Part shown: positions 22,803 through 33,913 of the stretch, in pieces
Position numbering within the stretch: the stretch's first letter is position 1
Layout of the letters: every line of letters starts with the position of its first letter
Assembly: GCA_963920765.1 (NCBI GenBank)
Contig: OY987243.1
Span: 10,292,001-10,356,000 of the forward strand
DNA length: 64,000 nt
Source of the DNA: Ulota crispa
Taxonomy: Eukaryota > Streptophyta > Bryopsida > Orthotrichales > Orthotrichaceae
Direction of reading: 5' to 3'
Translations under genes and position numbers: made by a program
Notes under the pieces: model-generated
Databases searched by the model: none
Told to the model about the DNA's origin: nothing
Seen by the model: the letters and a program-made list of their open reading frames with translations, nothing else

Positions 22803-23719
22803 GATTGCACGAAGCGGCAAAGAAACTTGATCTTGCAGCAAATTTGCAAATCGAAAAGGATCAAAGAAACGTGCGGGAGAGCGGGGCTTGAAGGCCCAAA
22901 CCCTAATGTTTGCTTCTGCGCTCGTTCTAGCTCGATCCCAGCAGAATTGACATTCCGAGGGATTTACTGTTGTTTTGTTTATTCATCAGTCGAGCGACAC
23001 GTACCCTGTAATGCGTGCAGGTTGGAAGTTTTTTAACTGATTAATCCACGTGTGCACGGCTGAAGTTAGGGCGGCTTCGCGGAAGGTCGAGAGGCAGTCG
23101 GTTTGCACCAATCAGATTGCACAAAATGGAGAGTTTGGCCGCTCAACCCTTCACACTAGAGGTTAAACTCCAAGTCGTCATCCCCTATTTGCCTATATGG
23201 CAGCACTTTGTCATTCAAGGTTGATTGCTTCTCAAAGGGAAGTTTGGGTCGAGCAAAAAAGGATACCCAAACTATAAGGCAAAAGGACGTTAGTTTCAAC
23301 ATTTATTGCTGTCCTATTCAGCACTTATTATTGTCAATTTCAGCATTTATTGTCTATTTTTAGCAGATTTTCTTGGTCTCTCAACAAAGTTTGGCCACTC
23401 ACTTTGATGGCCTCCCAACTTGGCTGGTCATAGTGTGAAGCAGCCCTTAAATGGCATGATGTTTTGTGGGGTTAGGGTAGAAAATTAGAGTTTTTTCATT
23501 GGTTAGAAAATGTAAGAGTTTAGGTACTTACCATCGGGAGGTTGAATTTGCAAATTTGGTGTTCTTATTTGGAATCAGAGACCCTGCTTTGGGCTAGAAC
23601 AATGGAGGAGAACAAAATTGATCAATTCAACATAGGGGAAAGTTATTGCTTTTATTCTTGTTTCTAAAAAGAGTTGAAACATTTTACCCTATCTCCAAAA
23701 AATGACATGTCATCTAACC

Positions 23720-24014
23720 CCAACTACACCAAATATTGCATTTAGATTGTCCCATACTAATTTCTTGACATTTCATACTATTGAATTATATATTATGACT
23801 ACAGTAATTACTATGATAAATAATGGAGGAAGCAAGGAGAGGTGGGTGCACCAACAAGCGCCAAAGCTAGGGAGCAAGGGAAGCTAGAACTTTAGACAGA
23901 ACCAAAAATTACTAAAGCATAAGAGAGTTGCATGCCCCTCTAGGTAGCTAAGGGTGAGACATGACATAACTTTGCCAAAGTAAGGCAACCTAAATGCACT
24001 ATTTGGTGTAGTAT
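23720..24014. mobile_element. Family E MITE, copy 2
   Basis: CTACACCAAATATTGCATTT on the left is inverted as AAATGCACTATTTGGTGTAG on the right. About 295 bp, non-coding. It lies between COX5C and the CACTA element. Confidence 0.65.
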
Positions 24015-24078
24015 GCATGTTCATATATCTAATCAAGTGCTATTGGTAGCTATTATCCAAATAGTGACAAATCTAAGG

Positions 24079-24345
24079 AGCAATTCACACTATGTTCCAA
24101 GTCTCATCTTTGGAAGTCCCACTTCATTTTACACAGTTATTAAGAGCAAAAAGGAATCCTATAGGAAAGTATGAATATTTAATGCAAAATATTGGTGGGA
24201 TCTAGGTTAAAAGTTAGATTTTGTAAAATAGTTGACCAAAACCTTGAGTGAAGTTGTATTTTTTTGGCCCCAAATCTTCTAAAAAGTATTGTCATATAAG
24301 GCAAACTCTAATGAATTAAGATGTGGGATTTGGATACAGTGTGAA
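24079..24345. mobile_element. Family F MITE split by the CACTA element
   Basis: It begins AATTCACACTATGTTCCAAG. Its right end breaks off at GTGTGAA (24345) and resumes after the CACTA element as GAAGCACC (52617). Rejoined, GTGTGAAGCACC matches the intact family end GTGTGAACCACC at 17915. The CACTA insertion is therefore younger than this MITE. Confidence 0.75.
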
Positions 24346-24369
24346 TACTACAAGGAAAAGGCCTTTTTA

Positions 24370-25270
24370 TGACTAGGTTTTTGACTCCAAAAAGTCAGAA
24401 AAACCAGGAGTTGACTAGACTCTGTGCAGTCATTTTGCAGTCATCCCAATCAAGTCATATGTCATAGATGACTGGCAGTCATTTGGGTGGCCAGTTTTTC
24501 CCAATGGAGTTTAGGGACCTCAATGGAGACTTGGCTTGGGATTCTCAATCTTGTGACTTTGCGTAGTCATGTTTTCTGACTGATACGACTATCTACAGTC
24601 ATAATCTACGACTACACATAGTCATATCTAGTGGTTTAGGTGATAGTTTAACTCTCTTTAGTCATCAATTTTAATGTTTTTTCACTATGGTCAATGCTTG
24701 TGGTAAGTCATTTTGGATTACATGATGATTTGTTCTAGTCAAGTTTAGGAGAGTTTAGAGGTTTCGTTAATTGTATGGTCATGGATGACTTACACTAGTC
24801 AGATTTGTATTAATTGTGACTAGTACTAGTCATGAGGGCAAAAACTATGACTACATTTAGGTAGAGTTGTGGATGAGTGACATATGACTATGGACAATCA
24901 ATATGGGGTTCTAGTTAAGACTAAACTTAATCATTTTTGGCCAATTTATGCATGGGTTGAGGGAGTTTAGTCTCAACAACTATGACTACATATAGTCATA
25001 GTTGAGTCATGTTATGACTACCAACAATCATTAAACATTTTTTGGTAGTGTTTGGAAGTGCATTTTGTTGGTTTTGGATTTAGGTTATGATTAGAGATAG
25101 TGAAGTTTAGATCCATAAATGACTATGTGCAGTCATAGGGACTCTTAAAAGGGTTTAGACAATTGCATGGGTATTACTCTAGAGAGTCACATATGAAAAA
25201 CATGGCAAGGTAGGGCTGCAGTATTGACTGCATGTAGCCATATTTTCACACTATAATGACTGCTGCCAGT
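24370..25270. repeat. Left subterminal GACTA/TAGTC repeat zone
   Basis: Dozens of short TGACTA and TAGTCAT words occur in both orientations, often as near-palindromes such as ATGACTACATATAGTCATAG. In En/Spm these arrays bind the element-encoded TnpA-type protein. The right end (52370-52600) has the same words. Confidence 0.85.
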
Positions 25271-25465
25271 CATATAACACTACTTGCATGCATTGAAGTG
25301 ACTAACACTAATCAAAAATTCATACTCAAGGGGAAATGGTGGTTAGTTCATTATAATAATGAAGTAACACAAAGTGAGAGGCCTCCACATACAAGGAGGG
25401 CCTGGTCCCTAAGCTACCTTGGGCGTGGACATAGGGAGTATGAAGCGGACGGGCCAAATTGCAAA

Positions 25466-26230
25466 CTACCCAATGGCAGCATCTATAGTCTCCACCGGGG
25501 GGTCATCTAAGGTGACAGTCTCATACAACTCAAAGCTATAGTCAAAGCTTTGAGTTATGGCCAATGCCAAGTGATCAAAGTCCACATTCTTACCGTGCAA
25601 GAGCTCGCCTTCGTCCTTGTGCACTGTCCCCATAGCAACCATCTTGCCATCCTCACCTACCTTATAACTGAAGATCTCATACATTTGTCCTACTATGGGA
25701 ACAAACATGTGGAAGACCTTAGGTTTTCCTAGAACAATTGATGAATTTGGTGGGATAAACCGAATCTCATGGCCACTGCGTGTGTACTTGGGCACTACCT
25801 TCTTAGCTACGGTTTGAACATGTAAAGGCTCCTTCCCTTTTATCTTGCTAATGGCGATGCACCGTCCACATTTCTGGCATGCACCCCTTTGGCTTCCACC
25901 CTTTGCTGCGTTGGTCTTTTGTACTATAACCTTTGGCGAGCCGTCATTGTCTTGGTGGAATTTCTTGATCTCTGTGATGCAGGACTTCTTTTGCAATGGT
26001 GCCCCACCGTCGCCTCCGACCATGTCCACTTGCTTCCCCCTTGGGAAACCACCCTTGTCTCCTTTTCCGCTAAGATGGGTCTTCTGTATGCACCTTTGCT
26101 CCTCCTCTCTTGCCTCCAAAGTGACAACCCCAGTTGGTTTGATCATAGCTTCAGCTCTTTGTTTGAAACCATTCAGTAAAGAGTTATATGAAATAATGAA
26201 CAACAGTGTATACCAAATAAGTGTGCACAT
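25466..26230 (-). CDS. CACTA accessory protein, 3' block
   Basis: Open frame of about 250 codons at the downstream end of the element's minus-strand gene. It has a Cys-rich GACQKCGRC motif near the middle, then a compact region (GHEIRFIPPNSSIVLGKPKV, then FHMFVPIVGQMYEIFSYKVG) and an acidic C-terminus ending DDPPVETIDAAIG. I do not recognise a named domain. In CACTA elements the second gene encodes a TnpA-like DNA-binding or methylation-modulating protein, and position plus the Transposase_24-like block upstream suggest that here. The hydrophobic stretch at the start of the frame is probably intron read-through, so the exon start is uncertain. Confidence 0.5.
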   Translation of the reverse strand: MCTLIWYTLLFIISYNSLLNGFKQRAEAMIKPTGVVTLEAREEEQRCIQKTHLSGKGDKGGFPRGKQVDMVGGDGGAPLQKKSCITEIKKFHQDNDGSPKVIVQKTNAAKGGSQRGACQKCGRCIAISKIKGKEPLHVQTVAKKVVPKYTRSGHEIRFIPPNSSIVLGKPKVFHMFVPIVGQMYEIFSYKVGEDGKMVAMGTVHKDEGELLHGKNVDFDHLALAITQSFDYSFELYETVTLDDPPVETIDAAIG

Positions 26231-26269
26231 GGTTAGAATTCACATTTGTCTTATTGAAACGACTTGACT

Positions 26270-26560
26270 TAGTCACACAATAACAAGATATGACTATGTC
26301 AAGTCATCATCTAGCTCCACCTAAAGACCAATAGTCATGTTACAGAAACATAAAAATGACTACATGTACTCAACCATGACTCTTGCTTTTGACTACTTTT
26401 AGTCATGTACCTAAACCTACAACTACAAATAGACATAGTAGTTACAGATGTGACTACAATTGAAATCACTACCCGTAGTCATCTTTCATGGACTATCAAC
26501 AGTCATACATATCAACCAGATGACTATTCTTAGTCATATGCACTCCAACGTGACTAAAAG
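26270..26560. repeat. Internal GACTA/TAGTC cluster 1
   Basis: ATGACTA, GACTACA and TAGTCAT words as dense as in the subterminal zones, placed between two coding blocks of the minus-strand gene (probably in an intron). Confidence 0.75.
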
Positions 26561-26642
26561 GGGACATATGCAAGTAGAACCTTATTACCATTGGCATCTA
26601 CGTGTAATGTAGTAGGTGCAAACCCCTAAACTTTAAAGCAAA

Positions 26643-27077
26643 TCATTGTTGAATGCAAACAAGAATAAAACTCGATTTTCCAAAACCCAATCTCACCTCT
26701 GAGATAGGGCCGTCACTAGAGTCAAAGTTCACGATAGAAGGTGGTTTCTTTAGCTCTTCCTCTTTGCCGCTCTTGCGTGAACTCTCCGCTGCAGACTTTG
26801 CGGATTTGGGGTCCTTCCGACGAGATGAGTTCATCATCTTCAAGATGTCCTTAATTTCATTCACGGAAGTCTCCACTCCAGTCAATTGTGCATCCATGTC
26901 TTTGTTAGGTGGGTAACTAGACATGCGGCTCGGCGGTGACATTTTGGCCTGCATGCTAGCACCATACAACACTTCAGACTGCTTCAAGCTAGCCATATGC
27001 CTTGTTTTACCCTTGCCCTTCCTCTTCCGCTGTGCCATTTGAAATTCCACTTCAAGGGGCGTGGTAGGCCTCCCCAA
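26643..27077 (-). CDS. CACTA accessory protein, middle block
   Basis: About 140 codons rich in Lys, Ser and Glu: AQRKRKGKGKTRHMASLKQS, VETSVNEIKDILKMM (short amphipathic helix) and SSRRKDPKSAKSAAESSRKS. It follows the Transposase_24-like block and precedes the Cys-rich block on the same strand. The composition suits a nuclear DNA-associated linker. The 3' end, past SSDGPISE, probably runs into an intron. Confidence 0.5.
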   Translation of the reverse strand: MGRPTTPLEVEFQMAQRKRKGKGKTRHMASLKQSEVLYGASMQAKMSPPSRMSSYPPNKDMDAQLTGVETSVNEIKDILKMMNSSRRKDPKSAKSAAESSRKSGKEEELKKPPSIVNFDSSDGPISEVRLGFGKSSFILVCIQQ

Positions 27078-27239
27078 ATCTTTGGTCTACAATGATAAAA
27101 ACCATGTAATGAGTTTAGGAACTTGGTAGAAAGAGTTCATGCACAACATTCATACAATTTTTAGACCTTTAAGCCATATTAGGCAAGCTCCACAAATACT
27201 TGCAAGACCAAGACAATGAAGTGAACAAGGAGTTTACCA

Positions 27240-27560
27240 ACGTGTCCTGCACATCCTCCTTTGTGCACCCTCTAGTTGAAGGAGTCTATACCATGAAGCG
27301 GCAAGCTTTCAGCCTGTTGGCTTCCTGAATCTTCTCCTCACTGTCAATGAGGATGCAAAGGTTGGCCCAACAGTCTGCTCACATCAATGAGGGCCTCTTG
27401 TAACCTGCGAGCATGTGCCTCTTCAACTGGTACCTCTTGGTCTTGAGCTGCTCTTTCAGCTCAAAGTTGAAAGCCTCATCTTGGATGCGGCCTAACCCAC
27501 CCACGTAGTCAAAGGTGCTATCTACGTGGTCTTTCACCGACAACAACATGCCCTTACTAA
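27240..27560 (-). pseudogene. Transposase_24-like block of CACTA accessory gene
   Basis: Read on the minus strand this gives FELKEQLKTKRYQLKRHMLA, then ADCWANLCILIDSEEKIQEA and NRLKACRFM. This resembles the K/R-rich, W...L...EE...NR pattern of plant Transposase_24 proteins encoded by En/Spm second genes. Two in-frame stops (TGA after RPSLM, TAG after RFMV) interrupt it, so no long ORF exists. A GTAAAC donor may follow DVQDTL. Assigned from pattern and context only. Confidence 0.55.
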
Positions 27561-28299
27561 GTGTGAGTGTTCAAACCTCTCCTTTGAGAAGTAAGCGCAA
27601 ACATAACTAGATTCTAATACAATTGGGAAATGAGCTATAATAGCAAGAGGGTGGGTTTGGTTGTAGATTTCCAACTAAAGATGCCTTTTAAGCAATGGAT
27701 CTTTACTAACAAGCCTACAACATACAATGTGGAACAAAGAAAAGGACAATTCTACTTAGTATTTCTCACGTGGGATCTTGTGGTTAATTGGAATGGTAAC
27801 GTAAGTAGTTATACCTCATCACGGAGGTTCTCATCTCCTATGTCTTGGTCATGAATGGCCTCCATCCTTGGATGATATGGTGGTGTTGGATGAACAAATA
27901 ATAACTCTATTCTAGGGACGAATAATCACAACACTCTAGTGGGTTGCTAGATCAACCCTTCCTATTGTACCAGTTTAGTTTATAGTAATGTGACAAATAA
28001 TCACAACATAAATCGATTTCCAAATTTCAACATTTCGGAGGGTCTCTCCTTTTTTGAAAGAGCGCAATAAGGTCTCCAATGTAAGAAAATATCTCTCAAC
28101 TCCTCCAATGGGTCAAATATGAGGGGTTATCAATTGGCGGACCTACTATGACGCAAGTCCTAATCCAAAAAAATAAGGGTCCTCCCTTATTTTGGAGTAA
28201 TTGTTAAACTATCATGTTAATCCAAAAAATGGATGGGGGCATTTAAGAGCTTCCAAAACTACCATCAAAAGTCAAGAAAAATCTTTGATATGTAAGGCC

Positions 28300-30920
28300 A
28301 AGCCTGCTGGCAGGTGGACCAAAGTTTGAGGCTACGAGGCTGGGATCCAAGGGCCGGAGGTCAGGTATCAACAGCCAGAGGATCGGCAGGCCTGAGTACC
28401 AGCGGCACTGTTGGTGACGGCCATGAGACTGGAGAGAATGGGAGTCGGAAGTCAAGAAGGTGCTGGGAGCCCAAAGGGCATTGCTGGTCACAGTAGAGAA
28501 TTCTGAAAGTGAGGGCTGAGGCTCAAGCTTGAGAGCAATGCTGGTTACATTAAGAATTCTAAGAGTGAGGGCCGGCCAAGAGTTTGATGAGCAATGTTGG
28601 TCACAATAGAGAATTCTGAGAGTAAGGGCTAAGCTAGAGCTCAATGAGCAATGCTGGTCACAATAGTGGATTCTGAGAGTGAGGGCTAGTGCTAGAGCTT
28701 GATGAGCTTGCTGGTGCTAGCAGGGAAATTTGAGAAAAAGAGGGCTAGGCTAGAGCTCGATGAGCGTGTTGGTAGCTAGTAGAGAATTTTGAGATAGTAA
28801 GGGCTGGCTAGAGCTCAATGGCATGCTGGTGACTGGATAGAGAATTTTGAGAGTAAGGGCTAAGCTGGAGCTTGATGAGCACGCTGGTGCTAGCAAGGAA
28901 TTTTGAAAAAGAGAGGGCTAGGCTAGAGCTTGGTGAACATGTTGGTGGCTAGCAAAGAATTCTGAGATAGTAAGGGCTAGCTAGAGCTTGATGGCACGCT
29001 GGTGACTGGGCAGAGAATTCTGAGAGTAAGGGCTAGCTAGAGCTCAAAAGCAATACGGGTAACTAGTAGAGAATTCTAAGGAAGTGAGAGCTGGCTAGAG
29101 CTCAAGAACAATGCAGTGACTAGCAGAGAATTCTGAGGAGTGAGGGCTCGGCCAAAGGCTTGGTGAGCACGCTGGTGACTAAGCAGAGAATTCTGAGAAA
29201 GTGAGGCTGGCTAGAGCTCAAGAGCTTGCTGGTGCTAGCAAAGAATTCTGAGAAGTAAGGGCTCAGCCAAAGCTCAAGAGCAAGGTGGAGATAGCCTTGG
29301 AATTTAAAGGGGTGAAACCTAGGTAGCGTCTTCATAGTAGAATGTGGGGAGTCTAGAGCGGCTGGTAGTGTCACGAGCCAAAGAATCTATGAGCAAGGCT
29401 AGGCCTCAAGCTGAGAGAATCTAGAGGCTCAGTGGCTTCTTAAAGAGCTACGAGAGGAATTGGGTTAGCTGGCCAAAGTTGAGCTAAGATGATTCCAAAG
29501 GAGCTGCTAGGAGGGCTTGTTCTAATACAATGGGGGAGTTCTGGTAATGCAATGGTAAGCTGGCTCTAAACACTCAATACTCCTCTCTTGACTAACAACC
29601 TTGGAAGCCAACGTAATGACTATAATGCTTGACTAGGACTTCTAAGAAGTATGGAAGAGCGGCATAGCCAAGTCTTAATCTAACTTCCTAGGGGTTAGTA
29701 GGACTCAAGGTAATGCAAAAAAGTTCTAAATATCTAATGCCTGGAGTGGACAAGGGCAAGTGACAAAAGAGACCTTGGAAAGAGTACAAGTGATCCAAGG
29801 AAAAGAGCAAGAGTTGATAACCAAAAAGAGGACAATTGTCTATTTGGGGAGGAGGTGGGCCTCCTTTTATACATTTGGGGGAGGACACCTCGGCCCTCTC
29901 TCTAGAGGGATCCATAGATCCCTTAAAATTTACCTAAAATCTAAGAAAACTAAAAAATGGATGAAATCTGGATAAATTTGCCATAACTTTTGGAGCGTAG
30001 CTCCAAACAACAAACAGATGGTGGCATTGGACTCCTTGGACCCAAAATAGCCGGCTTTGCTTGTTCACACTTCCAATTCTAAGCTACAAGGCATCGGGAA
30101 ACTTGAATCACGGGTTAGGAGTGGATGGATGAAAATCCAAAATTAAGAATTCATCCCAAAATAAGAAATTGACTTCTTGAGGTCTTCCAATGTTGTCAAG
30201 GAAGCTGGGAAACACTCTTTGCTTTTGTCAATTGGGCTCCAAATGGATGATATCTTGAAATTGGATGTCGTGCGCCTTCTCAAAACTGGATGGATGTCAT
30301 CGTTTGAGGCTTTGCTACTATTGAAACGCCTTGAAACTTGGGGGATTGTTGTAAATCCTTGGGAAACTCTTCCATGAATTTTGGTGGCATTTTACTGCCA
30401 TTTGTCAACCTCCTTTCACCGAGGTTGGCTAGTAGCATTGTAGGGTTGACCGCTGCAAATCATGCTCTCTACAGAGCAAAAGGTATTGGACACCTTGGGT
30501 ATAGACACACCAATTGATCTAATAATGGGAAATGTGAGCTCGGTGACATGGCCATTGGCCATAGTAGCAAAACCTAAACTAACCCTCTCTAATTAGGCTA
30601 GTGGGGACTTTTGGAGGAGATCCCAGGCTCCAAGTGACTAATCCTAAACTAATCCCCTCTAATTAGGCTAGTGGGGACTTTTGGAGGAGATCCCATGCTC
30701 CTAGTAGCCAAACCTAAACTAACCCTTCTCTAATTAGGTTAGTGGGACTTTTGGAGGGGATCCCAAGCCCCTAGTGAGTTTGTCACTCAGACTGACTAAA
30801 AACCACTAAATCTCACTAAATCTCTCCTAATGACTTACCAAATGGAGTAGGGTAAATGGCGTACCGCTATCCATTTGGTCTAACTAATCTAAAGTAACAT
30901 AAGTGGCTATTCCACTTATA
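28300..30920 (-). repeat. Promoter-bearing dispersed repeat, inverted copy 1
   Basis: Non-coding fossil repeat whose outer end is CAGTGGCTATTCCAC-like near 30918. It is inversely homologous to 47925-50600, most clearly over 29850-30920. A TATA-like motif (inverse of GTATAAAAGGAGG) lies near 29860. An 80-bp unit is tandemly triplicated at 30560-30775. A minisatellite fills 28450-29400. It could be a solo LTR of an unassigned LTR element. Typical TG..CA ends were not certain. Confidence 0.55.
28450..29400. repeat. Minisatellite of about 55 bp (AGAATTCTGAGAGTAAGGGC)
   Basis: Irregular tandem units contain AGAATTCTGAGAGTAAGGGC, GCTAGAGCTCGATGAGCA and GCTGGTGACTAGC. Unit length varies around 50-60 bp. 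The inverted partner repeat has a related array at 49450-50240. Confidence 0.8.
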
Positions 30921-31147
30921 TTGATGTGATTTCAAAGCTAAGTAAAATGAAAAATGAATTCATGATTTATTGTGCTGAATCTAGGACTCACACTATGACG
31001 GTCAGACTTATCCATACTAAAATCAATATCTTGGGTATGACCCCTAAGACATTGAAGCCACCTATAACAGTTGTCACCCTCAAGTATTCCATCTGCGTCA
31101 ACCTCCACTATATTGTAAAGGTCAATGGCAGTTTCTCGTTGCGCGGC

Positions 31148-31492
31148 TTAGTCCATCTGAGCCTTCAAGGCCCTACCCCTTTGCTCGCGTTGATCTCCTC
31201 CAAGAGGCCGCATGCTTCTTCTCCCAAGCGATGGAATCCTCTGCTGCACTCCATGTTGTTGTAACAATTTTTGTTTTTGCCAAATCTCCAATTGCTTCTG
31301 CAGCAACCGCATGTCAAGGTCCAGGGAATCCTGGTCTTGCAACTCCACCTCCACACGCTCCTCCTTCGGGAAGGGCTTGTCTTGAAACACCCGATTGGCA
31401 ACTGCTGGCTCCACATACCCCAGGCTCTCCATAACGTAGTCAAACTCCTCGCCTACCTCCTTGTCACCCATCTTCTTTGGCGTCTCCTGCAA
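31148..31492 (-). CDS. CACTA accessory protein, 5' block
   Basis: Open block after a candidate acceptor (GTTGCAG, 31493-31499): ETPKKMGDKEVGEEFDYVME, then ERVEVELQDQDSLDLDMRLL and QKQLEIWQKQKLLQQHG. The Gln/Leu-rich stretch predicts a coiled coil. It lies upstream of the Transposase_24-like block on the same strand, separated by the inserted repeat copy 1. No named domain recognised. Confidence 0.45.
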   Translation of the reverse strand: MQETPKKMGDKEVGEEFDYVMESLGYVEPAVANRVFQDKPFPKEERVEVELQDQDSLDLDMRLLQKQLEIWQKQKLLQQHGVQQRIPSLGRRSMRPLGGDQREQRGRALKAQMD

Positions 31493-31619
31493 CGTCCCAC
31501 TTAGAAACTTGGATGACTTCTATACACAAGCCTTTCAAATACAACTCCCTTAATGTGACAAGATATCAAATGGTTTAGAATTTAGACAAAGCAATCCAAC
31601 AAAGTCACTGCAACATGCC

Positions 31620-31820
31620 TAAATAGTGACTATAGGAGGTCAGCGAATGTTTAAGAAACCTAGAGATGTGACTAACCATAGTCCAAAAGTTGGTGGCCAA
31701 AATCAAGCAATGACTACACCAAGTCATATGATTGCCCTTAGAAGTGAACCAATGACTACACCCAGACATATCACTAGCCTAAAAGAATCAATGACTACAC
31801 CAAATCAGGAGAACACCACT
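31620..31820. repeat. Internal GACTA/TAGTC cluster 2
   Basis: GTGACTA, ATGACTACACC and AGTCATATG words upstream of the minus-strand gene's 5' block. Orientation is mostly TGACTACAC. Confidence 0.65.
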
Positions 31821-32753
31821 ATGGCACTAAGTAGTACCATTCACGGAAACCCCATTGTCAACAATGAACATGCCCCCTCCAATAGTCAATTCTCCATGAC
31901 ATCATTGCCAACTTGAAAATTATAGAATCCAGCCCACCCCTGAGCTCCTAGGATTGACCTGCAATACCTTAAACATGAAAACCATGGCGCTGCAAAGCCT
32001 TGCTGAATAGCAGCATCAAAAAAATTCAAAAAAACACCCTCCAATGGCCCCTGTGAGCATCTAGACTCGATGTGCAACATGGATGACATGAACACAAGGC
32101 CAGCAAGCAAAGCCAAAGAAACTAGCTTACATAAAAATTTTAAAAAAAAAGGCCGAATGCCCTTGTGAGCACCTAGGCTCAAGTGCAACACGATGACTTG
32201 AAAACAAGGGCAGCATAGCAAAGCCAAAAAAATTGGCATACATAAAAATAAAAATAAAAAACAACAAATGCCACTATGAGCACCTAGACTTGAGTGCAAC
32301 GTGGATGACTTGAAAACAAGGGCAGCAAGCAAAGCCAAAAATATTGGCATACATAAAAATTTAAAAAAAAAAGCCGAATGCCCTTGTGAGCACCTAGACT
32401 TGTGTGCAACGTGGATGGCTTGAGAACAAAGCCAGCAAGCAAAGCCAGAAATATTGGCATACATAAAAATAAAAATAAAAGACAACAAATGCTCCATGTG
32501 AGCCCTAGGCTTGAGTGCAACATGGATGACTTCAAAACAAGAGCAGCACAGCAAAGCCAAAAAAATTGGGCATACATAAAAATAAAATAAATAGAAATCT
32601 GAATGCTCCATGTGAGCGCAAGGCTTGAGTGCAACACAATGACTTCAAAACAAAGGCAGCATAGGGAAGCCAAAAAAATCGGCATATATAAAAGAATTTA
32701 AAAGAAAAAGATCGAATGCTCCCAGCAAGCACCTAGGCTCAAGTGCAACACCC

Positions 32754-33056
32754 TAAATCCTCAAATCCCAAACTTTTTGCTACTCTTTCTCAAGTAGCAC
32801 CCCATTTCCCTTTAAATATATATGTGACCCTAAAAGGGGTCACCACTGAAAAAGTGTCAATTAATTCCACAAAAATTCCCATGTGACCCTAACCCTACAC
32901 TTACCCTATAGTGCAAGTTTCACTCAAATCCCAAACTTTTAGCTATTCTTCTGAATTAACCCCCCACTTCCCTTGCAAATAAAATCTGATCCCAAAAGGG
33001 GTCACCCTTACAAAAGTGTCAATTAACTCCATAAAAATCCCATGTGACCCTAACCC
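32754..33056. repeat. Two-copy direct repeat inside the satellite array
   Basis: Two copies of about 150-165 bp share CTCAAATCCCAAACTTTT, AAAAGGGGTCACC, AAAGTGTCAATTAA and CCATGTGACCCTAACCCTAC. They interrupt the 111-bp units and share no obvious homology with them. Confidence 0.7.
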
Positions 33057-33913
33057 TACGAGTGCAATACGATGACTTGAGAACAAGGCCAGTACAGCAA
33101 ACCCAAAAAATTGACATACATAAAAATTTGAAAAAAAAAAAGACCGAATACCACTGTGAGCCCTAGGCTCAAGTGCAACATGGATGACTTGAAAACACGG
33201 CTTGCACAGCAAAACCAAAAATATAAGCATACATAAAAATGAAAAAAAAAGAGCCGAATGCCCTTGTGAGCACCTAGACTTGTGTGCAACGTGGATGACT
33301 TGAGAACAAGGCCTGCAAGCAAAGCCAGAGAATTGGGCATACATAAAAATAAAAAAACAAAAATTTGAATGCTCCTAGTGAGCACCTAGGCTTGACGTGC
33401 AACATGGATGACTTGAAAACAAGGCCAGCAAGCAAAGCCAAAAATATTGGCATATATAAAATTTGAAAAAAATAGAGACCGAATGCCCTTGTGAGCCCTA
33501 GGCTCTAGTGCAACATGGATGACTTAAAAACAAGGGCAGCACAGCGAAGCCAAAAATATTGGTATACATAATAATGAAAAAAAAAAAAAAAAAAAAAAAC
33601 TGAACACCCCTACGAGCACCTAGACTCGAGTGCAACATGGATGACTTGAAAACAAGGGCAGCAAGCAAAGCTAGAAAAATTGGCATACATAAAAATAAAA
33701 ATAAAAAGGCCTAATGCCCTTGTGAGCACCAAGACTTGAGTGCAACACAATGACTTGAAAACAAGGGCAACATAGCAAAGCCAGAACTATTGGCATACAT
33801 AAAAATGAAAAAAAAGAAAACAACGACTACTCCTATGAGCACCTAGGCTCTAGTGCAACGTGGATGACTTGAGAACAAGGCCAACAAGCAAAGCCAAAAT
33901 ATTGGCATACATA

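Noticed and set aside
23130-23450. Possible further family F MITE (CTTCACACTA / TAGTGTGAAG)
   Set aside because: Only short words pair. The ends beyond them do not match.
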